DNA of 45,720 nt from CAYJXJ01 sp964374095 (lineage in GTDB: Bacteria; Elusimicrobiota; Elusimicrobia; UBA1565; UBA9628), in contig CAYJXJ010000013.1 of assembly GCA_964374095.1 (NCBI GenBank), positions 1-45,720 on the forward strand, in the 5' to 3' direction. Of this stretch, positions 8,484 to 15,005 are shown piece after piece. A program made the position numbers and the translations under genes. Positions within the stretch are counted from its first letter, which is position 1. The number at the start of each line of letters is the position of its first letter. Below the pieces are notes generated by a model, which saw nothing but the letters and a program-made list of their open reading frames with translations, did not search any database and was not told the DNA's origin.

Positions 8484-8787
8484 GCCGCGACAGCGGCCGC
8501 GGCGTCCGGACGGGAGCGCCTTGCCCGATCCCGCTGGCGACACGGGTTCGCGGAATGCCTGCCATGCGGAAGTCCCTGTTTCTCGAGGGTTGGGTCAAGG
8601 CCTATTGTCATAGCGCGGGCTTCGCCCGCAGCCCAAGAGCTATGAGCTATGAGCTTTGAGCCGTGAGCTTCCTGCGCCGGCGCCGGCTGTCCCCTTGAGC
8701 AGCTTCACGACGCGGCTCATGCCGTGGACCGGCGGCTGCCGGCCGTACCGGCGCGGTCGTGAGCGCAACGGAGCCGTAAGGAAAAGT
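8484..8787. other. gene-free stretch with a short repeat and a hairpin
   Basis: About 300 bases with no convincing gene. They contain a tight hairpin at 8615-8629 (GCGGGC-TTC-GCCCGC) and, just after it, five tandem heptamers (8637-8671). Neither is followed by a clear T-run, so I do not call a terminator. The stretch separates the intact PIN module from the decayed RelE gene and may be debris of earlier insertions. Confidence 0.4.
8637..8671 (+). repeat. five tandem heptamers (GAGCTAT type)
   Basis: Units GAGCTAT, GAGCTAT, GAGCTTT, GAGCCGT and GAGCTTC follow without gaps. GAGC is kept in all five and the last three bases drift. It is a simple non-coding microsatellite-like array, with no flanking gene that would use it for phase variation. 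Confidence 0.75.
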
Positions 8788-9001
8788 CTACGTCAAATTT
8801 GCCAGCGGCCGCGACCCATGGCAGATCGCAGCAATTTCGACCCGGCCCTCTTTGATGCGGTACACGATCCGATAATTCTCGTAAATCTTTTCTCTTTAAT
8901 TCGGATCACCGTATTCAGGCACGCGAATCCTTTGCGATATAGATGCAAATCGACTCGAAATTAGCCGCCGCGCGTGGGGACCAGCTTATTTGGCGAGCCA
9001 T
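8788..9001 (-). pseudogene. decayed RelE/ParE-family toxin
   Basis: Starting at an ATG (9001) that overlaps the antitoxin's end, the minus strand reads MARQISWSPRAAANFESICI then YIAKDSRA, a classic RelE/ParE start. It then hits TGA. In a shifted frame the C-terminus appears: VPEYGDPN, a TAA stop where a Leu would be expected, REKIYENYRIVYRIKEGR, then VEIAAICHGSRPL, ending at 8788. The middle of about 35-40 codons is missing and two lesions (frame change, nonsense) are visible, so the toxin is dead. An intact toxin would need about 300 bases; only 214 remain. Confidence 0.8.
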
Positions 9002-9174
9002 CTAGACATTCGTTTTTCCACGATGGGATGAGGTATGAACTTGCCCTCGTCAAGTTCCTTAAGGCCCGCGTCCACTTGCAAAGTGAAATATTGTTCCGCC
9101 ATGACGTCACCGATGGTCGCGTCTTCCGGAAGCCCCTTGACGAGCCGAATCACCGGTTCCTTAAGCTTAGTCAT
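8986..9174 (-). CDS. RelB/ParD-like antitoxin (partner toxin broken)
   Basis: A 62-aa antitoxin: IRLVKGLPEDATIGDVMAEQ in the N-terminal half, then LKELDEGKFIPHPIVEKRMS and a Trp near the C-terminus, the layout of small antitoxins paired with ParE/RelE. I use the ATG at 9174 because an AAGGAG sits seven bases before it; the open frame further upstream lacks family similarity. The gene is intact while its toxin (8788-9001) is broken, so it is an orphan remnant or a decoy against related toxins. Confidence 0.75.
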   Translation of the reverse strand: MTKLKEPVIRLVKGLPEDATIGDVMAEQYFTLQVDAGLKELDEGKFIPHPIVEKRMSRWLAK

Positions 9175-9299
9175 GGCCGACTCCTTCCCGTCCCGAAGGA
9201 GGCTTGGGAGCCCCGGATAAGCAGCCGCAGATTCCGCCCGCGCGCGGCGGCGATCCTCCTTGGAGGGCGCCAACGGCCGGCGCCGGCGTCTCGACGTGA

Positions 9300-9665
9300 C
9301 AGAAGCTCAGGGGCAACAAGGAGCTCAAGGACGGCTTTCTGACCATGAGCGAGGTCATGGGCCTCAAGCTCAACGCGCGGGTCGTGGCGCTGACGGCCTG
9401 CGAGACGGGGGTGGGCAAGAACGCGGCGGGCGAGGGGGTGATGGGGATGGGGAGGGCCTTCCAGTACGCGGGGGCGGCCAACGTGCTCATGAGCCTGTGG
9501 TCGGTGGCGGAGGACGCGTCGGTGGCGATGAGCAACGAGTTCTTCAAGCAGCTCAAGGCAGGGAAGGATGCCAAGGAGGCGCTCAAGCTCGCGCGGGAGA
9601 CGGTCAGGCGCTCGGGCTGGGAGCATCCCTTCTACTGGTCGGCGTTTATCTTGATGGGGCGATGA
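9300..9665 (+). pseudogene. C-terminal piece of a CHAT-family protease
   Basis: The frame is open only from 9300 (a TGA lies at 9297) and reads like the last third of a CHAT domain: DGFLTMSEVMGLKLNA, then VVALTACETGVGKN with the catalytic Cys, then GMGRAFQYAGAANVLMSLWS, and HPFYWSAFILMG at the end. The half with the catalytic His is absent and no promoter or ribosome site precedes it. An ATG at 9345 could start a 106-aa product, but without the His it could not be a peptidase. I treat it as a 5'-truncated remnant. The downstream DUF4384 gene belongs to a family often found with CHAT genes. Confidence 0.75.
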
Positions 9666-9728
9666 GGCCGGCCCGGCTGTCTCGCATTGTGATATCGCGC
9701 TCAAAAAGTGATGGAATTTCCACGATGT

Positions 9729-9750
9729 GAACTCGCGCCGGCGCGAGTTC
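9729..9750. terminator. 22-bp perfect palindrome, possible terminator
   Basis: An 11-base arm (GAACTCGCGCC) meets its exact complement with no loop, followed on the + strand by GCTTGTATATTTTT. The GC-rich stem and T-rich tail fit an intrinsic terminator for the CHAT remnant, although the T-run starts late. A protein-binding palindrome is the alternative. Confidence 0.45.
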
Positions 9751-9822
9751 GCTTGTATATTTTTGCGGCAGAATTTGAGGCCAAGGCGCGAAGCCGGGCA
9801 GAGGGGGGATGAATCGAGCCTG

Positions 9823-9852
9823 TTGCATTTCAGAGCGTAACTCGGGTAATAT
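9823..9852 (+). promoter_or_regulatory. promoter TTGCAT-18-TAATAT
   Basis: The -35-like TTGCAT (9823-9828) and -10 TAATAT (9847-9852) are 18 bases apart and end six bases before the ATG at 9859. The spacing favours that ATG over the in-frame GTG at 9856. Confidence 0.55.
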
Positions 9853-9858
9853 TCCGTG

Positions 9859-10827
9859 ATGGTAAGAACCCTGCTGTGGCTCGCCGCCGCGGCGGCCGCC
9901 GTTGAGAGCCCCGAGCCCCCCGCCTGGCTTCAAGAGAAGCGGGACATCATCCCCCAGAAGAGCTTCATCCATGTCATCGGCCGCTCGGATCCCCGCAGGA
10001 GCGAGGCCGAGGCCAAGGATGAGGCGCTCAGCCGCGCCGTTCAATCCTTCGTCAAGTATGCCAAGTTCGACGTGGATTCATTCTCCCGCAGCGTCGAGGT
10101 CTACTCCGCGCAGGGAGGCAAGAACTATGAATCAGCCGACCTGGAGACTCAAAGCCTCATGCGCGCGCGGGCCTTTGTCAGGGGCGCGATGGCGGAAGAT
10201 TGGCATATCGAGCGCAAGAAGAAGGACTGGCTGGCCGCGGTCCTGCTCAGGGTCCCCCGGGAGGAATTCGAGCGCATAGGCAAGGAGGGGAATATAAAGC
10301 TCTCGGTGGACATCCTCTTCTATCACGAGGATAAGGACGGGAACATGCGGGTCTTGCCGGAGGGCTCGGTGCTCAAGTCCGGGGATGGCTACGCCGTCTA
10401 CCTCAAGCCTTCGGACACCTGCCACATCTATATCTATCAAGTGGATGACCTGGGCAAGTCCTTCCGCCTATTTCCCAACCCCGATGACGGCACGGCGGCC
10501 AATCCGGTCCTCGCCGGGCAGGACACCTGGATTCCCAACGCCAGCCAGGTGGCATACCTCGATGCAACCACCGGCAAGGAACACTTCGTCGTGTTCGCAT
10601 CGCCCGAGGCGATCGCGGAGCTGGAGGGAGAGGCGGGCGCCGGCCTCACCCGCGTACAACTCGATCGCGTCGCTGAGATTGGAAGGCTGGGCAAGGCCGG
10701 GGTCCGCGACAAGCGCAATCCCGCGTCCACCCCGCCGCCCAAAAGGCAGCGCGATATCGTCGCGGTCAAGAAGAAGCTCCAGGCCAAGGGCGCTTTCGTC
10801 TGGGATACTTGGTTTTGGCACAAGTAG
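9859..10827 (+). CDS. exported DUF4384-domain protein
   Basis: About 322 aa. A short hydrophobic N-terminus (VRTLLWLAAAAAAVES) suggests export. Residues of roughly 35-130 resemble the LPP20/DUF-type lipoprotein fold (GRSDPRRSEAEAKDEALSRA). A DUF4384 domain follows at about 150-255: LKSGDGYAVYLKPSDTCHIY, IYQVDDLGKSFRLFPNPDDG, then IPNASQVAYLD and a GKEHFVVFAS end strand. DUF4384 domains occur in proteins encoded beside CHAT or caspase-like peptidases, and a CHAT remnant lies just upstream. A sensor or partner role is inferred, not shown. The C-terminus is basic and Pro-rich and ends in a WDTWFWHK cap. Confidence 0.75.
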   Translation: MVRTLLWLAAAAAAVESPEPPAWLQEKRDIIPQKSFIHVIGRSDPRRSEAEAKDEALSRAVQSFVKYAKFDVDSFSRSVEVYSAQGGKNYESADLETQSLMRARAFVRGAMAEDWHIERKKKDWLAAVLLRVPREEFERIGKEGNIKLSVDILFYHEDKDGNMRVLPEGSVLKSGDGYAVYLKPSDTCHIYIYQVDDLGKSFRLFPNPDDGTAANPVLAGQDTWIPNASQVAYLDATTGKEHFVVFASPEAIAELEGEAGAGLTRVQLDRVAEIGRLGKAGVRDKRNPASTPPPKRQRDIVAVKKKLQAKGAFVWDTWFWHK

Positions 10828-10888
10828 GCTCGGGTCACTCCGCATAGCGGACCGACCAAGGCATCACGTTTTGTGATACCGCTGGGGC

Positions 10889-11197
10889 TTATTTGGGAAC
10901 GTATTCTTCCCGAATCGCGTGGCAAACCTTGGCCACCAGATCCAGGCTCGGCACGGTCTTTCTGGCCAAAAGGTTGTACGCCGTCCGGCGCGGGATGCGG
11001 TACCGCCTTTGAAGGTGGGTCTTGTTCAAATGCCGCAGGCTGGCGGCCAGCACCTCCTGTGCCGCTTCGGCATCACCATCCCCCAGGCACTCCAGAAAGG
11101 TCTTAAATACCAGGCCGGGATTGCTCAGGGTCGCGGAGGTATCGTGTTCCATCAGCCGAACCCTAGGAGTCCCTCTTCGGCTCTTCTTTGATTTCAT
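10889..11197 (-). CDS. orphan HTH antitoxin (HigA/addiction-module type)
   Basis: A 102-aa DNA-binding protein. The helix-turn-helix lies at about residues 60-90 (RYRIPRRTAYNLLARKTVPS, then LDLVAKVCHAI), and the upstream helices (ECLGDGDAEAAQEVLAASL) match the layout of addiction-module antidote proteins. No toxin gene lies on either side, so it is an orphan antitoxin or plain regulator. An AAGGAG ribosome site lies about ten bases before the ATG. A 14-bp palindrome in the promoter is a likely operator for self-repression. Confidence 0.65.
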   Translation of the reverse strand: MKSKKSRRGTPRVRLMEHDTSATLSNPGLVFKTFLECLGDGDAEAAQEVLAASLRHLNKTHLQRRYRIPRRTAYNLLARKTVPSLDLVAKVCHAIREEYVPK

Positions 11198-11219
11198 GTT
11201 CGTACCGCTCCTTGAAGTG

Positions 11220-11233
11220 TGCCATATATGGCA
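11220..11233. promoter_or_regulatory. palindromic operator of the orphan antitoxin gene
   Basis: TGCCATATATGGCA is a perfect 14-bp palindrome 22 bases before the antitoxin start. On the minus strand it falls between a TTGACC -35 (11239-11244) and a weak -10 (CACACT), so a bound dimer would block RNA polymerase. Binding by the gene's own product is inferred. Confidence 0.55.
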
Positions 11234-11311
11234 TACCCGGTCAAGGCCCCGGCGCGACCGCGAGGATCTGACTCAGAAACAGCGCGTTCGTCATCAGGGC
11301 CCGCTCCGTTT

Positions 11312-11371
11312 GCCGGCGCCCCGATTTCAGCCGGCGGATCGTAGCTTCAGGCGGCTGATCGGGGCGCCGGC
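11312..11371. repeat. long imperfect hairpin
   Basis: The arms GCCGGCGCCCCGAT (11312-11325) and ATCGGGGCGCCGGC (11358-11371) pair perfectly over 14 bases. After a two-base bulge, CAGCCG (11328-11333) pairs with CGGCTG (11352-11357). The loop has 18 bases. It lies downstream of the minus-strand gene 11408-11731 but has no T-tail. It may be a REP-like element, an attC-like folding site or an mRNA-end structure. Confidence 0.6.
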
Positions 11372-11407
11372 CCTCTCTATACGATCTACCCCCCCAAAAA
11401 GTTCCCG

Positions 11408-11731
11408 CTATTTTACGGCGAGCTCGATCTGAATCCGGAACGGCCCGATCTCGCCGACCGGCGCCGGCCGCACGAAGGCCATCAGCACACGGTGCAGAGG
11501 AGGCTTCTTGGGTTTTTTCTCCCCGACGCGCGGGGATCTTCGTTGCATCAGCCCGATGCCGGTGAGGTTGGACCGCAACAGGCCGCCCGCCGGGGCGCCC
11601 GGAATGGGGTCGAGGTTGAGACTTGGCCGAGCCTCTTGGGGGTTATTGGTCTGGGCGAACGCGGCAGCGGTCGGGAGCAGGTCCAACGCGAAGGCCATCA
11701 AGCCTGCCATCACGACGCTGGTTTGCTTCAT
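11408..11731 (-). CDS. small exported protein of unknown function
   Basis: 107 aa, starting with a signal peptide (about 27 residues, ending LLPTAAAFAQ). The mature part is Pro-rich, with a RRSPRVGEKKPKKPPLH basic patch, and ends in a short strand-like segment (GPFRIQIELAVK). I recognise no domain. It is a real gene because a TTTACG-17-TACACT promoter sits six bases before the ATG and the signal peptide is clear. It is not part of an operon. Confidence 0.6.
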   Translation of the reverse strand: MKQTSVVMAGLMAFALDLLPTAAAFAQTNNPQEARPSLNLDPIPGAPAGGLLRSNLTGIGLMQRRSPRVGEKKPKKPPLHRVLMAFVRPAPVGEIGPFRIQIELAVK

Positions 11732-11737
11732 GATTCC

Positions 11738-11766
11738 AGTGTAGTCCGCGCTCGATGTTTCGTAAA
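11738..11766 (-). promoter_or_regulatory. promoter TTTACG-17-TACACT
   Basis: Read on the minus strand, the -35 (11761-11766) and -10 (11738-11743) are 17 bases apart, and the ATG follows after exactly six bases. This is leaderless geometry again. Confidence 0.55.
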
Positions 11767-11827
11767 TGCACTGAAATGTTACGAGGAGTTACAGTCGCGT
11801 TCGGTGTTATAAAAATTGCAAAAAATA

Positions 11828-12277
11828 CTATCTGCAAATGGAAACGCCGCGACGCCGGCAGTATTTTCGTATCGCGCAGCGGCTGCACCAGGGGGAGATC
11901 GGGCCGCAGAGGTTCTGACCGTAGGTTACAAGCAGGTCGTTGATGATCATCCAGTAGGGCCTAGGAAGCTTGGCCCTCAGGGCCATCTCGGTCTGGTCCG
12001 GGGTCCGGGTGCGGACATAGCCGAGACGGTTCATGATGCGGTGCACGTGGGTGTCGACGCAGATGCCCGGTTTCCCAAAGCCCAGCGTGAGCACCAAATT
12101 GGCGGTCTTACGGCCTACCCCCTTGAGGGCCAGCAGGCCCTCAAGGGTGTTTGGGACCTTTCCACGATGCCGCTCCAGAATGGTGCGGCAGAGGGCATGG
12201 AGCGTTCGAGCTTTCACGCGATAGAAGCACACGGGGTAGATGGCTCTTTGTATTTTTAGGATCGGATGGCGCTCCAA
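11828..12277 (-). CDS. nth: endonuclease III, C-terminal part (gene split by assembly gap)
   Basis: DNA glycosylase/AP lyase of base excision repair, cut by the assembly gap at 12393-12402. This part has the helix-hairpin-helix LEGLLALKGVGRKTANLVL with the catalytic Lys, the catalytic Asp in VDTHVHR, and the 4Fe-4S cluster C-x6-C-x2-C-x5-C (CGPISPWCSRCAIRKYC). About the first 20 residues (up to FYRVKART) duplicate the end of the other part. Joined, the two pieces would give about 219 aa, the normal length of Nth. It is the last gene of the minus-strand operon that begins at 16920. Confidence 0.88.
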   Translation of the reverse strand: MERHPILKIQRAIYPVCFYRVKARTLHALCRTILERHRGKVPNTLEGLLALKGVGRKTANLVLTLGFGKPGICVDTHVHRIMNRLGYVRTRTPDQTEMALRAKLPRPYWMIINDLLVTYGQNLCGPISPWCSRCAIRKYCRRRGVSICR

Positions 12278-12284
12278 GACCTGC

Positions 12285-12402
12285 GGCGTGGGGGGGGGCG
12301 CCCCCCCCCGCGCCGGGGGCGCCGGGGGGGGGGGGGGGGGCGGGGGCGCCCGCCCCGGAGGAGGCTCGAAGACATGTTATGGGGTGTGTGGGNNNNNNNN
12401 NN
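12285..12402. other. assembly gap and low-quality sequence
   Basis: Long runs of G and C (12285-12356) precede ten Ns (12393-12402). About 85 bases left of the gap (from about 12201 to 12284) reappear with roughly a dozen differences right of it (from 12403). This is what two overlapping contig ends with poor base calls look like. The 'duplication', and the stop codon it creates in nth, are therefore not biological. Confidence 0.9.
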
Positions 12403-12413
12403 AGCTTTCGAGC

Positions 12414-12686
12414 TTACACGCTATAGAAGCACAGGGGGTAGTGGGCTCTTTGTTTTTTTAGGATCGGTTGGCGCACCACCACCTGCGGCGTGCGACCGAG
12501 CGCCAACAGGCGCTCGGTCGCGGCGGCTGTTGCGGCATCGCGCGTGCGCAGGCTCAGGATGCAGGAGACCAGGACTTGGAAGGGGTCTTGGGTTTCCGCG
12601 GCGACGACGCCGAGTATGGGGACCTGCCAGCGTCGGATCTCGCGCTTGAGGATGCCTACGACGGCGTGGATGTCGCGGTGCTTCAA
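12414..12686 (-). CDS. nth: endonuclease III, N-terminal part (gene split by assembly gap)
   Basis: Start of Nth: VPILGVVAAETQDPFQVLVS and CILSLRTRDAATAAATERLL match the substrate-binding N-terminal helices of the family. I place the start at a TTG (12686) that overlaps the DedA stop as TTGA, in line with the other coupled genes of this operon. The TAA at 12414 comes from a T/A difference against the duplicate copy left of the gap, which reads on as FYRVKART, so the gene is most likely intact in the organism. Confidence 0.85.
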   Translation of the reverse strand: MKHRDIHAVVGILKREIRRWQVPILGVVAAETQDPFQVLVSCILSLRTRDAATAAATERLLALGRTPQVVVRQPILKKQRAHYPLCFYSV

Positions 12687-13327
12687 ACGCCGGGCGCGCG
12701 GCGCATCCGCGACCTGAGCCAAAGAATGAGGGCGACGGTGCCGACCACGATCAGTCCGGACACCAAGGTCTCGGCTTTGTTGATGCGGCCGGCCAGGCCC
12801 TCGTAGGCGTCGCGGGTGAAGTAGCCGAGATAGGCGAGCATCAGGCAGCGCGGCAGCGAGCCCAGGAAGGTCCAGAGCGTGAACCCGCCGGCCGGCAGCC
12901 GGAGCAGCCCCGCCGCGGCTGAGATTAGCGACAGAGGCACGATCGGCGCGGCGCGCAACAGGAAGATCATCAGCGCGGTCCGGCCTTCGATGCGTTTCTC
13001 CATAACCATGACGTCGTCCCAGCCAAAGCCGAGAAACGCCTGGAACCTGTCGATCACGGGCTTGCCGCCCCAATAGGCGATGCCGTAAGCGAAGAAGGCG
13101 CCCAAGGTCGAGGCGACGGCGCCGGGGAGGATGATTTTAGCCGCGATGGGGGGGAAGGCCGCGGCCGCTCCCAGGCCCGGCTCGATGAGGATGGCTCCCG
13201 CGCCCATAATAATGAGGGGGGAGGGAATCGGGACGATGATGGACTCGATGATGACGCCGATGAATACCGTGGCCGGCCCGTGGGCCCGCATGAGGTCCAT
13301 GATCCATTGGGTGATTTCCCCGATCAC
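12683..13327 (-). CDS. DedA/SNARE-associated family membrane protein
   Basis: Inner-membrane protein of 214 aa with four to five hydrophobic segments. ESIIVPIPSPLIIMGAG near the N-terminus corresponds to the DedA re-entrant motif. RAAPIVPLSLISAAAGLLRL, followed by LGSLPRCLMLAYLGY, is the conserved second half. DedA proteins move or flip lipid carriers and support membrane homeostasis. The GTG start overlaps the upstream stop (GTGA). Where charged residues of the first motif are expected in canonical members, this protein has mostly hydrophobic ones, so the exact subfamily is open. Confidence 0.85.
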   Translation of the reverse strand: MIGEITQWIMDLMRAHGPATVFIGVIIESIIVPIPSPLIIMGAGAILIEPGLGAAAAFPPIAAKIILPGAVASTLGAFFAYGIAYWGGKPVIDRFQAFLGFGWDDVMVMEKRIEGRTALMIFLLRAAPIVPLSLISAAAGLLRLPAGGFTLWTFLGSLPRCLMLAYLGYFTRDAYEGLAGRINKAETLVSGLIVVGTVALILWLRSRMRRAPGV

Positions 13328-14484
13328 TTCCGGGATTGTCGCATTTTGGCCGGGCCGGGGCCAGCCGTCCCATTCCCATCATTTTGAGGGGGGGACAGTC
13401 CCTTTTGGGACGCAGCGGCGCTCGCGGCGATGGCCGCGGTTTCCACGCGGCCCAGAAGGGCCTCGAGACCGGCCAGGGTCCGGTCGTAGCGGAGTTTGTG
13501 GAGGAAGCCATAGGCCGGAATCCAACTGCGGGCCTTGAGCTCGGAACGCATGGCGGGGAGCTCCTCGCGCAGGCGCTTCTCGAGCGCGCGCAGAGCCGCC
13601 GCCCGACCGGCGGGGGCGGGCTTGACGGGCGAGAGGCGCGCCGCCGGGATCTCGGCTTCCACGCCGGAATGGTCCGAGAGCGGCTCGGGCCCCGTGGTGA
13701 GCAGGGCCAGGCGCGCCGCCACCGGCGCGCGGCCCCCGGCCGGGACCAGAACGTGATCCACGCGCCCGCCGTCGCCGTCATGGGTGGGGCCGCAGGGTTG
13801 GCCGCCGGGCGAGCCCGCGCAAGTGTCCTCCAATCCCAGGAGGTCGAGGAGCAGGCCGAATTCCGGATCGCCGGGGCCGCAGTTGAGATCGCCCAGCACG
13901 ACGAAGGGGCGGCCTTGGGAATGGGCGCGGACCATGTCGTAGACCTCGAAGGCCTGCGCCAGCCGGAAGAGCCGGTGGTCGAGCCCGGGGTAATCGGAGG
14001 TGAAATGGGTGTCGTAGACGTCCACCTCTCCGGCCGGCGTGCGCAGGCGCGCCATGACGATTCCTTTCGACGAGATGGATTCGCCCCGCCGGAATTCCGC
14101 CAAGGCCGCGGGTTTGAGCGGGAAAACGACGCTGGCCGCATGCAGGCTCTCGTGGCGGCTGAGAAGCGCCAGGCCGTTGCCCGCGATCCCCGAGCGCCCG
14201 AGGCGCACCAGATGGGGGAAGCCCGACTCCCGTTGGAGAATCTTGACGTCGCCGTCGACCCAGGCCTCCTGCAGGGCGACGACGTCGTAGCGGGAATCCC
14301 GCAGGAGGCGTCCGATGGCCGCGCGGCGTTGGGGCCAGCGCGGATGGGCCAGGGGTATGCCGGCCACGTTATATGTCAGGACCCGCAGCGGCGGCGCTTT
14401 CGGCGCCGCCGCCAATGCAGTCGCTCCAGCCCAGTGGCCCGTTATAATGAGGATTGACGCGAGCGAGCGCCTCAAGGTGCCCAT
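13324..14484 (-). CDS. exported endonuclease/exonuclease/phosphatase-family hydrolase
   Basis: A 386-aa protein of the EEP superfamily (DNase I, sphingomyelinase and inositol phosphatase kin). The ATG at 14484 opens into a signal peptide (MGTLRRSLASILIITGHWAG). Catalytic motifs: LRVLTYNVAG, VVALQEAW with the metal-binding Glu, FVVLGDLNCGPGDPEF, GGRVDHVL, and LSDHSGVE with the final Asp-His pair. A long helical tail (about 100 residues) follows the domain. Export and the THFTSDYPG/LDHR insert resemble secreted sphingomyelinase-like enzymes more than DNA repair nucleases, but the substrate is not decided. It overlaps the preceding gene by 13 bases and the next by 4. Confidence 0.85.
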   Translation of the reverse strand: MGTLRRSLASILIITGHWAGATALAAAPKAPPLRVLTYNVAGIPLAHPRWPQRRAAIGRLLRDSRYDVVALQEAWVDGDVKILQRESGFPHLVRLGRSGIAGNGLALLSRHESLHAASVVFPLKPAALAEFRRGESISSKGIVMARLRTPAGEVDVYDTHFTSDYPGLDHRLFRLAQAFEVYDMVRAHSQGRPFVVLGDLNCGPGDPEFGLLLDLLGLEDTCAGSPGGQPCGPTHDGDGGRVDHVLVPAGGRAPVAARLALLTTGPEPLSDHSGVEAEIPAARLSPVKPAPAGRAAALRALEKRLREELPAMRSELKARSWIPAYGFLHKLRYDRTLAGLEALLGRVETAAIAASAAASQKGLSPPQNDGNGTAGPGPAKMRQSRK

Positions 14485-15005
14485 TCCGTTTTTCTCAGCC
14501 GTTCCAACACGAAGAAATTCGAAGGAACGCGCAGTCCCCCGAGCGCCAGGTAGGCCTTGCCGAGCATGAGGCTGGGATTGGCCGGATCGGGCTGGACCAG
14601 ATAATCGCGCAGGATCCGCTCGGGCCGGAGGGCGAAATTGCGGGAGCTGGCTCCGTAATTGAGCAGGACGGCCTGAGGGTAGAAATTGTCCCGGTCGGCC
14701 GCGTCCACCTTTCGCACGACGAAATAGCCGAAGCGCGTCGGATTCTCGGGGTTCGGTTTGTGGCTCCACGGGCGGTCGATCCCGTCTTGGCGGATCGGTA
14801 TGTTGTAGCCCTCGACGTCCCCGGCGCCCGGAAAGAACCCCTTCACGAATTTCTGGATCCCGAGAAGCTTGGTGAAGAAGGGGACATTCCAGCCCCGGAA
14901 CTCGAAACCCGTCAGGGTTTCGAGTTCCGGGGCTTTGGATCGCTGGAACAGCCCCTCAAGATCCGCCTCGCGCGAGCGTGCGAGGGTGCCAAAGTCCGTA
15001 GTCAC
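14472..15005 (-). CDS. unknown 177-aa protein coupled to a GMC oxidoreductase
   Basis: A soluble 177-aa protein from a GTG that overlaps the GMC stop as GTGA. Its frame stays open through the whole GMC gene, but only this part is independent coding. It is rich in aromatic residues (TGFEFRGWNVPFFTKLLGIQ, RFGYFVVRKVD, NFYPQAVLLNYG) and ends LRVPSNFFVLERLRKTEWAP. I recall similar small proteins beside flavin oxidoreductases in other bacteria but know no function. Its place between a GMC enzyme and an EEP hydrolase suggests a lipid or alcohol oxidation cluster. Confidence 0.65.
   Translation of the reverse strand: MTTDFGTLARSREADLEGLFQRSKAPELETLTGFEFRGWNVPFFTKLLGIQKFVKGFFPGAGDVEGYNIPIRQDGIDRPWSHKPNPENPTRFGYFVVRKVDAADRDNFYPQAVLLNYGASSRNFALRPERILRDYLVQPDPANPSLMLGKAYLALGGLRVPSNFFVLERLRKTEWAP

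Noticed and set aside
11156..11227. Short minus-strand open frame (23 codons) overlapping the orphan antitoxin start
   Set aside because: It lies across the operator palindrome, has no ribosome site and resembles nothing known.
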